DNA of 64,000 nt from Sergeia podlipaevii (GCA_030849805.1 JASANZ010002227.1:1207-65206); one strand, 5' to 3'; numbered from the stretch's first letter, positions 41,367 through 52,297 are shown. The notes: generated by a model not told the origin, from the sequence alone. Program-made: numbers and translations.

Positions 41367-44300
41367 ATGGAGAATTATGTAGAAAATATAGCCTGTCGTG
41401 TTGCGGAGCACCCAGAATGCGCCAAGATACTGAGACAGCACTGGCCTTGTAGACATTTTCACACGTGCCGTGATGAGGAGCAGGAAGAGGAGGATATTCG
41501 TCGGCAATATTGCTATCTTCAGAAACAGCAACAAAGACTCGCAGCAGCACCGTCACAACTACAGCATCATCAGCATAGCCCCTCAAGAACCCACTCGCTG
41601 GCCGCCACGACATCCGGGGGAGTGCCAGACTCCGGAAGAGGCAGCTGTGGTGGCGAAGGTATTGTGTCCATTGAAAGATCAGCTCGGCTTGCGCTGGGCG
41701 AAGGGAACAAAAATGCAGCGGCGGCAGCAGCAGTAGGACAGGCTAACATGGACAACGTAGTTTTCGCACCTCCGACGCCAATTGCCGCACCGCCAGGACT
41801 TCATTACTCCTCACTCATCCCAGGTCGCGAGGCGGTATTGCCGGTGATGAAAAGAGGCGGGAGGCGACGTCTCCCACGCGTCGTTATCCGTTGCGGAAGG
41901 GCCCATGCGTATGATAGCGGTGGCAGCACTAACACACAACAGGGTACTCTTTTGCGATCGTGTCTTCGGCAACAAGAAGAAGCAGCAGCAGCGGCGACAG
42001 CCTCAGGTAAAGAGGCGGCAGCAGCAGTCGCGCACTCAAGTGGCATGATGCCTCTCTCGCGGCGTAAAGCTCGCGTCGACACAACAATAACAACAAGCAT
42101 GAGTAGTGCTCGTGGTAGAGCCGGAGAAGGTACCTCTGGGATATGCAGCGAAGACGTGAATAACGCTCTTGCAGAGTCTCAGAAGGCATTGCTGTCTTTG
42201 GATGGGTCGGCGGTACGCAGGATGAGCGATAACTCTGCAACCGCGAATATTGCCAACACACCACCAAATCTCAAGTGCAGAACCCTGAGTACGAGTTGCC
42301 GGGGTACCATTGTAGTATGCTCAGAGGTTCCACGTGCCTCCTTCATCACGATTGTGGCTCCGTCAGTGTGTGACGACACAGTCTCCTCGCTGGCCCCACG
42401 CACGTTCTACTCGCGCAATGCGTCCATTCCTACTGGTACCGACGTATCGCACCGTAAATCTACAATGGCGTCCCACTCCACAGGCACAGACGCAGCGACA
42501 ATGGATGTCTCCCCGCCGGTGATGCCAACACCTAGTGATAGTCGAGGACTTCAGCAGCAGCAGCAGCAGCAAACATCACAAGTTCTCCCTCTGCCTATCT
42601 TTCTTCATCCCCTCACCAGCACCGTGCCAAGTCCTGCGGCATATTCTCCCACGCAAGTCGAGAGCAAAGCAATGGACTTGGTAATGTCCTGCGACATGGA
42701 GATGGAAACCTGCCAGGAGGAAGTAGTGGAGAAAGTGAAGAAGGAGGATGTAGCAAAGCGTGAGGAGATGGCCAAGGCAGAACGAGACAAGGTAAGAAGG
42801 AAGCTCTCTCTTGCAGACACAAGGCCTTTTCTTGAAGGGGCGGAAATGGAAACCTTTGGAGAGGATGAAGAAATCATAGCAGGCGTTGATGCACTGGAGA
42901 CGACGACGACGACGACGACGACGACCCCCGCAGTTTGTGCTGCTTCCTCAAGCGGGGGACAAGATAAGACCCCCAAGCTCTGTGAGGAGAACATTCTCAA
43001 GAGCCGCCCGTCACGTGGAGATAGTAAGACGGTAATCGCAATCACCCCAGATGCCTTTTTACATTCGCCACCATCCCCGTCACACCCGCCTAGGGCGGAA
43101 CCCGCGGAACAGAACGCCGGTAAGAGAGAGGACAAAAACAAGAGTAGCGTCAATGGTGGAAACTGTTCTACGATAGGACGTTACGGGGTCGTAGAAGACT
43201 GGGGCTTCATTGGGACCACCGATCACAAGGAAAGCACTCTTGCTCGCACTGCCGCAACTACCATTAGTAGCAGCAATTATAACACTTACAGTAGTCACCA
43301 CCTCCACAACGTTGGCGCAAGCAATTCTGTTCTAGGCCCTGAGGCACTGATGTATATGTCCGAATCTCTGCGAGTCGGTTGTGGGGATAGTGAAACGATG
43401 TCGGCGGTCGATGTAATACCTGCTGGCCCTTCCAATGGAGGTCGCAGTACTGCAGCAGCAGCAGCAGCAGAGGCCACCGCAAAAGCGACGGTGGCAGCCC
43501 CGTTGCCCACGCAACGCGGTGCGCAAGCAGCAGCAGCAACAGCAGCAACGGCGGTGGCGAAGAGCAGGGCAGCGGACGAATGGCTAGAGCAGTCATGGTC
43601 GCCGAAGCGCTCACTGCACATGCCGTACCACCTTGCCTCGCAGAAGCCAACACCGAATGAGCTTCTTAATAGCGCCTATTTTCACTGCTCGCAGCCGCAG
43701 CCGCAGCCGCAGCAGTGCCCCTTGACATCGAGCCTCATGACTGTGCGTAGTAGCGCTGCGAGCAGCCACTTTGGAGGCAGCACAACGCAGCACCCGCAGC
43801 TGCTGCTGTTTCAGGGAAAAGGAGGGGATCAAGCCTTGCACTCCTCTGCGCTTATGTCAATGCGACACCGTAATGAACCTGTGGCGGTAGCGTGCAAGTA
43901 TCAAGGCTGCTTGCATCCGCAACACTTTCCGACTCCAGCAAAGGGGGTATCCTGCCCTGGCATGGCGGAGCGACTTTACATTGAGGCGACGGTTCGTAGC
44001 TATCGCAACCTCTGCGCGGTGCCTTCCATGGGGCTGGACAATAGCGGATACTATATCTCTCGCAGCAAGCTGACGCAGCCATTCAATCAAGCAGGCAGCC
44101 TCAACCTGAGCCTTAGCGCTACTGTCGGAGGAGGAGGTGGTGACGCTGTGCACGCGAGCGGCTCCCCGTGGCTCGATGTTGCTTCATCGTCACATACCAT
44201 TTCTTTGGAATCCTCGGAGCACCAACAGCAGCAGCAGCAGCCACTCCCAAAGATAGAAGACAACGATATGCTCGCGTACATTCACGACCGCTACGCCCGC

Positions 44301-45677
44301 GGTCTCTTCAGCGTAGACGATGCCTATCATCGCGATGAGGAGATTATGGAGCAGGTTTCCATCTCTACGACCTCCTCGTGTGCGTATGGTGCTGGCATGG
44401 ACGGACTAGTGTGGCGTGCGTGGCTGCCAAGGGGCATTTCACTCGTAGAGGATGAAGAAAGGGGTGGAAGGGGTGGAGGAACAGACAATCACAGCCACGG
44501 TTACTCCTCTTCCTCGTCACCGCTTATTCATAGCCACCAGCAGTTTCCAAAGTTTCGTAGCAGTGCAGGGCTGTCTACTGAGACCGGCACGACGGCAGTG
44601 AGAGAGGATGGTAGTAGTGGAATACGCCGTTGTACAGAAACCGCCAGCTCTCGCGGTTGTGATGGTAGTGGTGCGAGGCAGCAGCAAACAACGGCAACGC
44701 ACTCCTCCATCATCGCTGAGGTTCTTCGCGGTCGCGCAGATGTAGAGAAGAAGGACAGGACATTAGCAGGTGTGCTGAAGCCCGGTAGTATCGTCGACGG
44801 ACCCATTAGAAAGCGACGACCGTTAAAGAAGCAGACGCTGGCAAGCTCCACGCCGGTTACGGTAGTGGTGCGTCCCTTAGCCGTCTCGCTGCCTGCAGGT
44901 GCAGGCAGCGATCAGGTGTCCGAGCCACGCAACCACAGCAGTGTACGTAGCGACGTCCCTGAGACGACTGCCGCTGCTGCTGCTGCCGCCACGGCATCGG
45001 CAGCGTGTCTTGGATTACCATCGTTGCGAGCTACGAAATCAGCACCGACGGTGCAGCCAGTAGCTAAGAAGAGGCTTGAGGGAAAGCTCAAGAATCTCCT
45101 TACTGACAAAAACTCGAAGGGAACGGTGAAGACGGACCAGGACCCACAGAAGGAAACTTGGAGCTCTACAGCAGCAGCAGCAGCAGCCGTGCCGAGCAGA
45201 AGTGACGCTAACTCAGGGAGCAAGTCGACCCTCAATTCCATTCATAACATCTTCACTGGCACACTCCTGGAAAGGGAAGGGTCGTCGCGTCATGGCGAAG
45301 AGAAGGAAGATGAAGAAGAAAGCTACGGTAGTTACCGTGGTCATCACCACCACCTTGACCCTTTCGTCGTCGCTGCACTCGAAACATCGAGGACTATTCA
45401 AGCGGTGAAGGAGCGAGCCATGAATGCAAATGCGTGCGGCTTACACAATCTGGTAGTGTCCTCCAACAACAACAACAACAAGAAGGAAAAAAAAGATGAT
45501 GACGACGACGACGCGGCGTCGGTGCTTACACTTGCCAGCGCCAAAGAGGCGTGGGCGAAGAAGAAGGCTGCTATCGAGCAGTGGATGGACACGGTGATTG
45601 CGATCGGAAGGGAGATAAAGCGACGGCAGAAGGCAGAGGTGGCGAAGAGGTTGTCGGCGGCCAACAGCGCCCGCTAA
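41367..45677 (+). CDS. Large low-complexity protein with Cys/His clusters, unrecognised
   Basis: A 1436-residue protein I do not recognise. The codon character is clearly coding and the frame is open for 4.3 kb. Most of it is Ser/Ala/Thr/Gln-rich and probably disordered, with polyalanine, polyglutamine, polythreonine (a GAC/ACG array near 42898-42926) and an Asp run near the end. Two compact Cys/His clusters stand out. The first is at the N-terminus (Cys10, Cys18, Cys28, His30, His32, Cys34). The second is at 843-863 (Cys843, Cys848, His850, His853, Cys863), followed by an aromatic-rich, more ordered stretch to about 1060. These could be small metal-binding units, but the spacings fit neither the usual CCCH nor C2H2 pattern. 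The C-terminal 50 residues (from about KEAWAKKKAAIEQW) are Lys/Ala/Glu-rich and helical, perhaps a coiled coil. Ends in TAA. Confidence 0.8.
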   Translation: MENYVENIACRVAEHPECAKILRQHWPCRHFHTCRDEEQEEEDIRRQYCYLQKQQQRLAAAPSQLQHHQHSPSRTHSLAATTSGGVPDSGRGSCGGEGIVSIERSARLALGEGNKNAAAAAAVGQANMDNVVFAPPTPIAAPPGLHYSSLIPGREAVLPVMKRGGRRRLPRVVIRCGRAHAYDSGGSTNTQQGTLLRSCLRQQEEAAAAATASGKEAAAAVAHSSGMMPLSRRKARVDTTITTSMSSARGRAGEGTSGICSEDVNNALAESQKALLSLDGSAVRRMSDNSATANIANTPPNLKCRTLSTSCRGTIVVCSEVPRASFITIVAPSVCDDTVSSLAPRTFYSRNASIPTGTDVSHRKSTMASHSTGTDAATMDVSPPVMPTPSDSRGLQQQQQQQTSQVLPLPIFLHPLTSTVPSPAAYSPTQVESKAMDLVMSCDMEMETCQEEVVEKVKKEDVAKREEMAKAERDKVRRKLSLADTRPFLEGAEMETFGEDEEIIAGVDALETTTTTTTTTPAVCAASSSGGQDKTPKLCEENILKSRPSRGDSKTVIAITPDAFLHSPPSPSHPPRAEPAEQNAGKREDKNKSSVNGGNCSTIGRYGVVEDWGFIGTTDHKESTLARTAATTISSSNYNTYSSHHLHNVGASNSVLGPEALMYMSESLRVGCGDSETMSAVDVIPAGPSNGGRSTAAAAAAEATAKATVAAPLPTQRGAQAAAATAATAVAKSRAADEWLEQSWSPKRSLHMPYHLASQKPTPNELLNSAYFHCSQPQPQPQQCPLTSSLMTVRSSAASSHFGGSTTQHPQLLLFQGKGGDQALHSSALMSMRHRNEPVAVACKYQGCLHPQHFPTPAKGVSCPGMAERLYIEATVRSYRNLCAVPSMGLDNSGYYISRSKLTQPFNQAGSLNLSLSATVGGGGGDAVHASGSPWLDVASSSHTISLESSEHQQQQQQPLPKIEDNDMLAYIHDRYARGLFSVDDAYHRDEEIMEQVSISTTSSCAYGAGMDGLVWRAWLPRGISLVEDEERGGRGGGTDNHSHGYSSSSSPLIHSHQQFPKFRSSAGLSTETGTTAVREDGSSGIRRCTETASSRGCDGSGARQQQTTATHSSIIAEVLRGRADVEKKDRTLAGVLKPGSIVDGPIRKRRPLKKQTLASSTPVTVVVRPLAVSLPAGAGSDQVSEPRNHSSVRSDVPETTAAAAAAATASAACLGLPSLRATKSAPTVQPVAKKRLEGKLKNLLTDKNSKGTVKTDQDPQKETWSSTAAAAAAVPSRSDANSGSKSTLNSIHNIFTGTLLEREGSSRHGEEKEDEEESYGSYRGHHHHLDPFVVAALETSRTIQAVKERAMNANACGLHNLVVSSNNNNNKKEKKDDDDDDAASVLTLASAKEAWAKKKAAIEQWMDTVIAIGREIKRRQKAEVAKRLSAANSAR

Positions 45678-48526
45678 AACTACTCCTTTCTTCTTCTTTT
45701 TTTTTTAAAAAAAAAAGAGAGAGGAGGAGGAGGATGAAAGGTAGGAGGTGCCTATATCTATAACGGGAGATGATGATGATGATGATGATCAGGTTGTCAC
45801 CTTACTTTCCTCAGGGAAAAGAAAAAAAAATTCAGTACGAAGCACATTTTTTTTTAGGTATTGATTGATTAACTTATTTTTAACCTTTTTTATTTGTGGT
45901 CTTTTTTTTTCTTTGCTGTTGTTGCTTTTTTTTCTCTGTGCATGTGCGATTTTGATGATTATTTTACTGTATTTGTTGTTTATATTGTGTTTATATGTTA
46001 CTGCGTGTGCCTGTTTGATGTTTTCTATGGATATCGTGCGTGTATACACATATGTAAAGCATGCATTTTGACTTCTGGTATCCCGCGCCTAAGTGTGAGA
46101 ATTGAAAAATATAAAATTATGGGCTTTAGTTTAGCCTTCAAGGAGATATTATTATTATTATTATTATTATTTACGTATGGAGTATGTTGTTGTTGTTTTT
46201 TTCTTCGTGCGTTTTTACTTTGTTTTTTTCTGCCCCGTTCACTCATTGTTTGTTGTTGTTTTATTATTATTATTATTATTATTATGGGGAGCAGCGCTCA
46301 TGGGAAGTGGAAGAAAGGGTGGAGGGAAGGGACAGCTCAGGAATTGTAGTGCTGACACCCCCAATACATGCGCATATCTATATATGTATGCATATATATA
46401 TATATTGACTACTATTATTGTGATTTGAGGACCTGGTGGCTGGTGCATTTTTTTTGTTTGTATTTATCGCACAAACTATGAGTAGAGCACGCATACTTTG
46501 GCAAAAGAAGAAAACAGTTTTAAGTGTATATAGCACAAGAGCCTACTTGACTTCAGCAGCTGTTCGTTGCACTCATTTTTGGCTCAACGCATTCTCTCTA
46601 ACTGAACTTTTTGGCAAACTTCTTTTTTTTTCCTTAGCAGTTGTGCTTTTTGAAAGCAAGACGAAAAAAAAAAAATGGTACTTGAAAAAAAAGGAAAAAA
46701 GGGGGGTGAGCAACTGGTGCGGACTTTAATCGTGATTTCTATATTTGGCGTTCAAGCGATAATCACCCTCGCACACATACACACATTTGTGTGTGTGGGT
46801 GTGTATCTCTCCGCATGTCTAAAGGGAAGCTCAAAAAAATATATATATGAAGTCCCCCTCCCCCCTCCCAATGATTTAAAAATGATAACAAGGGCGAAAA
46901 AAAATTTAAAAAAATGAGCATGCACCGCTTGCTTGGGCACCCCCAAACGAATATTTGTTTCGCGCACGCAATCATGCTTTGTTCTATGCTACACCATACT
47001 GACTTCCTCGTCATGTGTTAGTATCTCGTTAGCTCTTTATTTTTTTAACTTTTGATACTTTATTCATACATGTATGTATGTATGGAATGTGCAAGGGGGG
47101 CGATGTGAATGCATAAAGGACGGGGAAAAAAGGTGATACAGGAAAACGAAGAAAAAAAAAGTCCGGTTCCTACTATTATTTGATTGAGAAAGCGCACATA
47201 TGTATTCAATTGTATTTATATCTTTAATCGGGGTAAATATTATTATTATTATTACTATTTTTCAGTTGTGTTTGTTTGTTACTACCTACTACTACTACCT
47301 ACTACTACTATTATTATTATTATTCCTATTATCTACTTACATGTCTTTCTTTTAATGCATATTATGCCTATTTTCTGTGCTGGTTGATTGCACTGACAAC
47401 TAGTGCTGTGGTTGCTGCCAAACTTTCTCTCACGCCGGGAGGATCTGGATAGATATACACTCTTGGCAGTGTTGGTGTTACTGTTGCATTATTATTATTA
47501 TCATTATCTCTTTTGGATAATTTTTTTTTTTTTGAAACTATCTATCTCGATCTTTTCTTAAAGTGTATGTATATTTTCTTGTTGTTGTTGTTATGTCTTC
47601 TTCTCCTTTGTTTCGTGCAAATGTATGTATGTTTGCGTGTCTATATATATATATATATTTATGTGTGTATGTATGTGTAGAGGGAGAGAAAAGGGGGCAC
47701 TTGGGCATGTATTTNTATGTGTGTATGTATGTGTAGAGGGAGAGAAAAAGGGGCACTTGGGCATGTATTTAGGAAAAGTATGTATTTTTTTTTTCTTTCA
47801 GTTAATTTGATTATCATTATTATTATCTTTATCAAGCCGTATTTCTGCCAACTTTCGTGTTTGTTTTCTTTGGCAATGCTGCTCTATTTCCTTTTTTTTT
47901 CTTTTTTTTCCTTTTTTTGCATTTTGTGTTTACTTTTTTGTTTGTTTGTTTGTTTGTTGTTGTTGTTATTATCATAAATAATTACTATTATTATTCATTT
48001 TTTGATTTTGATTATGAAAGCCAGAACGAAAAGAAAACAAATAAGCAAACGAACGAAATGAGTACATTGGACGAAATAAAATATGTTAAAATACATGTTG
48101 GGCTATGTTGTGTCTCTGAAATACATGCACGTGTCTGTGGCATGCTTCTTCCTCTTTCTCTTTCATTTTGGTCCCCCCCCTTTGCGTATTTTTTGTTGTT
48201 GTTGTTGTTGTTGTTGTTGGGATCATTTTAAGCAAAAATCCGAAATGAAGAAAGAAAAGAGAGAAAGAAATCACCTGAAGCTATTATATTTCCCTCACCT
48301 TCTTTTGCAATCCTATATCTATGCTTGTACCTACTCTTGTGCTGCTTTATCTTTGTAACTTGTCAAAAAAAAGATTTAAAAGGGAGAACGTTACTTTCAC
48401 ATATATATATTTTTTTTTAGAAAAGCAAACAGAACATCGTAGAAGTATCTTTATATATTTACTTCCACTTAGAAAAAGAAGAGACATACATACATACACA
48501 CAGAAAGAATTTTTTTATTAAGGGAA
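45678..48526. other. Long intergenic region containing an assembly join
   Basis: 2.8 kb, the longest gap in the window. It holds a GAT array at about 45770-45789, several TTA arrays, poly-T tracts, and an N at 47715 flanked by a 55-bp duplicate. Translated frames are simple sequence. Part of a gene could be missing if sequence was lost at the N. The acceptor for the next gene is the T run ending in AG at 48419-48420. Confidence 0.55.
47660..47770. repeat. 55-bp direct duplicate around a single N
   Basis: Bases 47660-47714 and 47716-47770 are the same sequence with one difference, separated only by N at 47715. This is the pattern left when two overlapping contig ends are joined without being merged. 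Confidence 0.85.
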
Positions 48527-49024
48527 ATGTCCGGTCACCGCCACATGAACGATCCCGGCCTGACTCAGAACCAGGGCAACGTCCTCGGCGACCGCCCGTG
48601 TGTACGTCAGAGCCGTCTGTATCGCGAGCAGTGCGGTGGTAACGCAATGAAAGAGTTGCTGGGACAGAATGATCTCAAGTGGAACACTACGCAGACCGAG
48701 GGATGCTACGGAGGTGGCAGCGTGTATGATCACAACACAACAGACAATCGCGCAATTCGCGGTGGTCAGGCCCAGGAGCAGCACCACCACCAGCAGGAAC
48801 AGCCTCAACAGCAACAACAGCAGCAGCAACAGCAGCAGCAGCAACCTCCTCATGAATATGGTGAGGGTCGCCCCCAGCTTGAGCGTCGTGGTCAGATAGC
48901 TGGGCAGCCAAGCATTCAGCAGCAGTCCAAGGAGCAAGTTCTCTCTGAGAGCACTGGCCGTGCGCTTCGCCCAGGTGCAGGGTACGCCAATAAGCAGACA
49001 TACAACATCTTTACTGGTCAATAA
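48527..49024 (+). CDS. Small Gln-rich protein with SPIRAL1/Jupiter-like motifs
   Basis: A 165-residue protein. The middle is a His/Gln run (about 86-106, mixed CAG/CAA). The ends are ordered-looking and resemble the short motifs of microtubule-binding SPIRAL1 (plants) and Jupiter/HN1 (animals). Near the N-terminus are Gln-Asn-x-Gly-Asn, then Asp-Arg-Pro and a Cys-Gly-Gly...Leu-Leu-Gly segment (15-46), like the N-T-G-N...D-R-P...PGG...LFG of SPIRAL1. At the C-terminus STGRALRPGAGYANKQTYN then Ile-Phe-Thr-Gly resembles the SSRVLRPPGG...NIFG of Jupiter/HN1. A role at the subpellicular or flagellar microtubules would follow if this holds, but short glycine-rich motifs match easily by chance. Acceptor AG at 48419-48420 gives a 106-base leader. 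Ends in TAA. Confidence 0.8.
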   Translation: MSGHRHMNDPGLTQNQGNVLGDRPCVRQSRLYREQCGGNAMKELLGQNDLKWNTTQTEGCYGGGSVYDHNTTDNRAIRGGQAQEQHHHQQEQPQQQQQQQQQQQQQPPHEYGEGRPQLERRGQIAGQPSIQQQSKEQVLSESTGRALRPGAGYANKQTYNIFTGQ

Positions 49025-50699
49025 GATGAGGTTTTGGGTACGTGCGCGTGTGTGTGAGAGAGAAAGCAATGACTATACTGAGAGAAGCACATATGGCAAC
49101 AAAAAATTGTTATTACCGCATCCTATGTGTATTTGCTTTTTTTTCTCTCTCTTTGCTGTATGTACGTGAGTGTGTGTATATTTTTCTTTTACCTATTTCT
49201 CACTCTTTGCGTCTTTGATTGCTGTTATAATTTCGGATTATTAGATACATTGGCGAAACAAACTCAGTACTTCACTTTTTTTTTCAAAAAAAGAAATGAG
49301 TGCCTTTATGTATGTATGGTGAGTGACACACCCCTCCACCTTTATATACACACATAAAAGCAGCTGTCCCACTTGTACTGCTATTTATTGGGAAGCAGGT
49401 GCTATATACCAATACATATACGCGTGTGCTCCCGCTCTTTCCCTTCTCTTCTTTCTTTCTTTCTTTTTTATTTTTTTTTCCTTTTTGTCGCCAGACCCTA
49501 CACTCTCTATTCTTGCCTTTTTACATCATGTAGAACGAAGTTATCTTTGTTTGTTTGTTTTTATTATTATTATTATTTGTTTGCTTTATTCTTCTTACTA
49601 ATTTTTGTGCATCTTCTGCTGCTGTTGTCCGCGTAATATGTTTGTATTCTTTGCCTTTTATTATTATTATTATTATTATTATTTATCTACTATTTACTCT
49701 CGTTCGCTCTCACTCTTTCTTTTTTCCTTGCTCTGTCTCCTGAATGATTTCCCGTTTTCTATATATATATGCATGAATAGAATTTTACATTCACGTGTTC
49801 AGTCTCCTTCTCTCTCTCTCTCTCTCTCCATGAAAGAGGAGAGAGATGGAGAACCAAGGAGGAATGTAGGGAAAGATGAAACAGGGAGGAGAGAGAGAGA
49901 GAGAGAGAGAGGAAGATTGCTTTGAAAGGGATGGGAAACAAAGGGGGAGAAAGAGGAACAGCGATGTCTTCATGAACAAATATGTGTTCACTAGAGTATA
50001 TACGATATACATACGTATTTCATCCGCTATATGCGCATATTGGTAAGCATACACAATATCTATGTCAAAGTAGGTATAAAAAAGAAAAAGGAATGGAGAA
50101 TGAAGATGGAAGACAACGATTGACGGGTATATATTTATGGAAATGGTTTGGGAGGGAGAGAGTGAGAGAGAGAGAGAAAGAGGGAAAGGAAGAAGGGAAG
50201 CCATGACGCTTTCTTTCTTGCTTTTGGTTGTTGTTCTTTTGAAGGTATGCGTGCGATGAACTATGAGTTATGATTAGAGGAACAGACAAAGAGAAGGAAA
50301 AGAAAGAAGAAAATAGGAAGCCGCCAGAATATTATTGTTTATTTCTATTTTTTTTTATTTTTTAATTCTATGGCGAATACAGTTGTGCCAGATCAACGAG
50401 AATAATGATTATTATTATTATTATTTAGAAAGAAAAAAAATGCTCTTCTTTTTCCATTTTTTCTTTGTACCTGAAATTTTAAACATTCTAAGTGGTATCC
50501 TGTTTGCTTTGTGTCGTTGTTGTTGTTGTTGTTTTTCTACTGGCTTCTTTTCGTTGAACGCGCTTGATTTTATTTTTTTGCATTTCAGCTGCGATGCATT
50601 TTTTTTTTTTATGATTACCATCTTTTCTCTCTCTCTCTCTTTTTCTTATCAAGTTTCTGTTGTTGTGGTCGTAGTGATTGTAGTAGTGGTCAGTGTGTG
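49025..50699. other. Intergenic region to ADAT2
   Basis: Poly-T, TTA arrays, a CT array (49805-49829) and its complement, a GA array (49888-49911), which could pair in the transcript. GA-rich stretches follow. No gene seen. Confidence 0.65.
50622..50653 (+). promoter_or_regulatory. Predicted trans-splice acceptor for ADAT2
   Basis: CTTTTCTCTCTCTCTCT then TTTTTCTTATCAAG, AG at 50652-50653, 46 bases before the ATG. Confidence 0.65.
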
Positions 50700-51587
50700 A
50701 TGTCCAGCTGTGCATCTTCTAGTGAGGTGCATTACGTAGATGCCTTCATGCTGGAAGCCCTCAGAGAGGCTGCGGTCGCGCTGGCAGAAGGAGAGGTACC
50801 GGTCGGTTGTGTGCTCGTCCGCATCGACACGAATGAGCACTTTAACTCTTTCCAAGTGCCTCTGTGCGATGACACGCCGTGCAGCAACCACGACAATAGT
50901 ACTAGTAATAATAATAATGCCCGAAGTATTACGAATGACGACAGAAGTGCAGAATCGGTGCCGGCGCGGACTCATGAAGAAGCCGAAGACGGTACAGTAG
51001 CGATGAAGCAGCTAACACCACCTTTGCTGTCGCGAGGCCGGAATGCGACAAATAGACTTCACCACGCACTAGCTCACGCAGAGTTAGTTGCAGCCGAGGC
51101 GCTTTCTGTCTACTCAGCCCAGCAGCAGCAGCAGCAGCAGCACCACCACCACGATGGAATCAATCACGACGACGATGGCAAGACTGAAAGCACCGCCATT
51201 CATGATCTCTCCGCCTACGTTCTCTACGTGACGGTCGAACCCTGCGTCATGTGTGCCGCCTTCTTGCTGTATCATCGCATTCGACACGTGTTCTTTGGCT
51301 GTGCAAACCCACGCTTTGGCGGCAATGGAACCGTTCTTGCCCTGAACGATCCTGAACGAAACAACTTTAGTGGGTACCTCGGCACGTCTACCATGACAGA
51401 AACAGCAGCTTCCTCGTCGATGATGATGAGTGGTACAAGTTGCGGGTATCCCAGCGAAGGGGGGCACCGGGCGGACGAGGCGATCCATCAGCTTCAAGCA
51501 TTTTACGGACGTGAAAATCCAAACGCCCCAGGGCACAAGCGGCGCCGCAAGCCGCCGGTGTCGTCCTCGGAAGCCGGAAGTGAATGA
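50700..51587 (+). CDS. ADAT2: tRNA-specific adenosine deaminase subunit ADAT2
   Basis: A 295-residue protein. ADAT2 is the catalytic subunit of the ADAT2-ADAT3 heterodimer that converts A34 of the tRNA anticodon to inosine; in trypanosomatids this complex has also been linked to C-to-U editing of tRNA. Seen here: EVPVGCVLV, the zinc and proton-shuttle motif HAE (His126, Glu128), TVEPCVMC (Cys182, Cys185), the substrate-site FGCANPRFGGNGTVL, and the family C-terminus YGRENPNAP followed by a basic KRRRKPP tail that in T. brucei ADAT2 contributes to tRNA binding. All catalytic residues are intact. About 75 residues of Asn/Asp/Glu-rich sequence are inserted between the first strand and HAE, and a Gln/His run precedes the PCxxC motif. 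A frame one codon longer starts on GTG; the ATG at 50700 is chosen. Ends in TGA. Confidence 0.92.
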   Translation: MSSCASSSEVHYVDAFMLEALREAAVALAEGEVPVGCVLVRIDTNEHFNSFQVPLCDDTPCSNHDNSTSNNNNARSITNDDRSAESVPARTHEEAEDGTVAMKQLTPPLLSRGRNATNRLHHALAHAELVAAEALSVYSAQQQQQQQHHHHDGINHDDDGKTESTAIHDLSAYVLYVTVEPCVMCAAFLLYHRIRHVFFGCANPRFGGNGTVLALNDPERNNFSGYLGTSTMTETAASSSMMMSGTSCGYPSEGGHRADEAIHQLQAFYGRENPNAPGHKRRRKPPVSSSEAGSE

Positions 51588-52297
51588 GAGAGAGAGAGAA
51601 TGATGCATAGAGAGGAGAGGGGGGGGGGAACACAACAATACCAGGGACCCTTTCTTTTGTTGTTTCTCTTCATTCTTTCTATATATATATATATATATAT
51701 AAAGGTATTTGTATAGTTATTAAAGAAAAAAAAAGGTACACTTTCGTTTAACTAACATATTCACACAGTTTTATATCATTTTTTTTTTTTGATATATAAA
51801 TATGCAATTTTTGAACGGTAATTTGCGTTGGTTTGTTATTCCCCCCTTCTCCGCTCCCCTTTTTTTTCATGTTGGGGGTGGTGTTGTTGTTGTCTTGCTT
51901 TTTTTATATTCTTGTTGCTGGTTACACTCCATATATATAAGCTGGAAGCTGTGTGCTTCTGCTGATGTATTTAAAAGATGGAATTAGCACTTGCCCCCTC
52001 CCCTCCCTCCCTACCACTATTTTCTTCTTTTTTTTCTCTCTCCCTTTATTATTATTATTATTATTATTATTATTGCTTGCATCCACCTGTATGTATGTTT
52101 CCCTCATTGAAATTCTATATAGGTGTGCAGACGTACCACTCATCGTGCACTTTACATCTGAATTTTTAAATCATTTTTTTTTTTAAATCATTTTTTATTA
52201 GTTCTTTTCTTTTTTGAAAAGAAAGAAAGAGAGAGAGAGACAGACAGACAGACAGAAGCGACAAAATAGTGAGCATTGAGCAGTAGGTATCACAAAC
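51588..52297. other. Intergenic region ADAT2 to small TM gene
   Basis: A GA run, G run, TA array (51680-51702), ATT array at about 52047-52073 and pyrimidine tracts. A likely acceptor for the next gene is near 52220-52221. Nothing else seen. Confidence 0.65.
51680..51702. repeat. (AT)n microsatellite
   Basis: About eleven uninterrupted AT units in the 3' flank of ADAT2. Confidence 0.9.

Noticed and set aside
46436..46729. 97-codon + frame
   Set aside because: Its composition equals that of the surrounding intergenic DNA. Hydrophobic and Lys-rich parts come from poly-T and poly-A runs.
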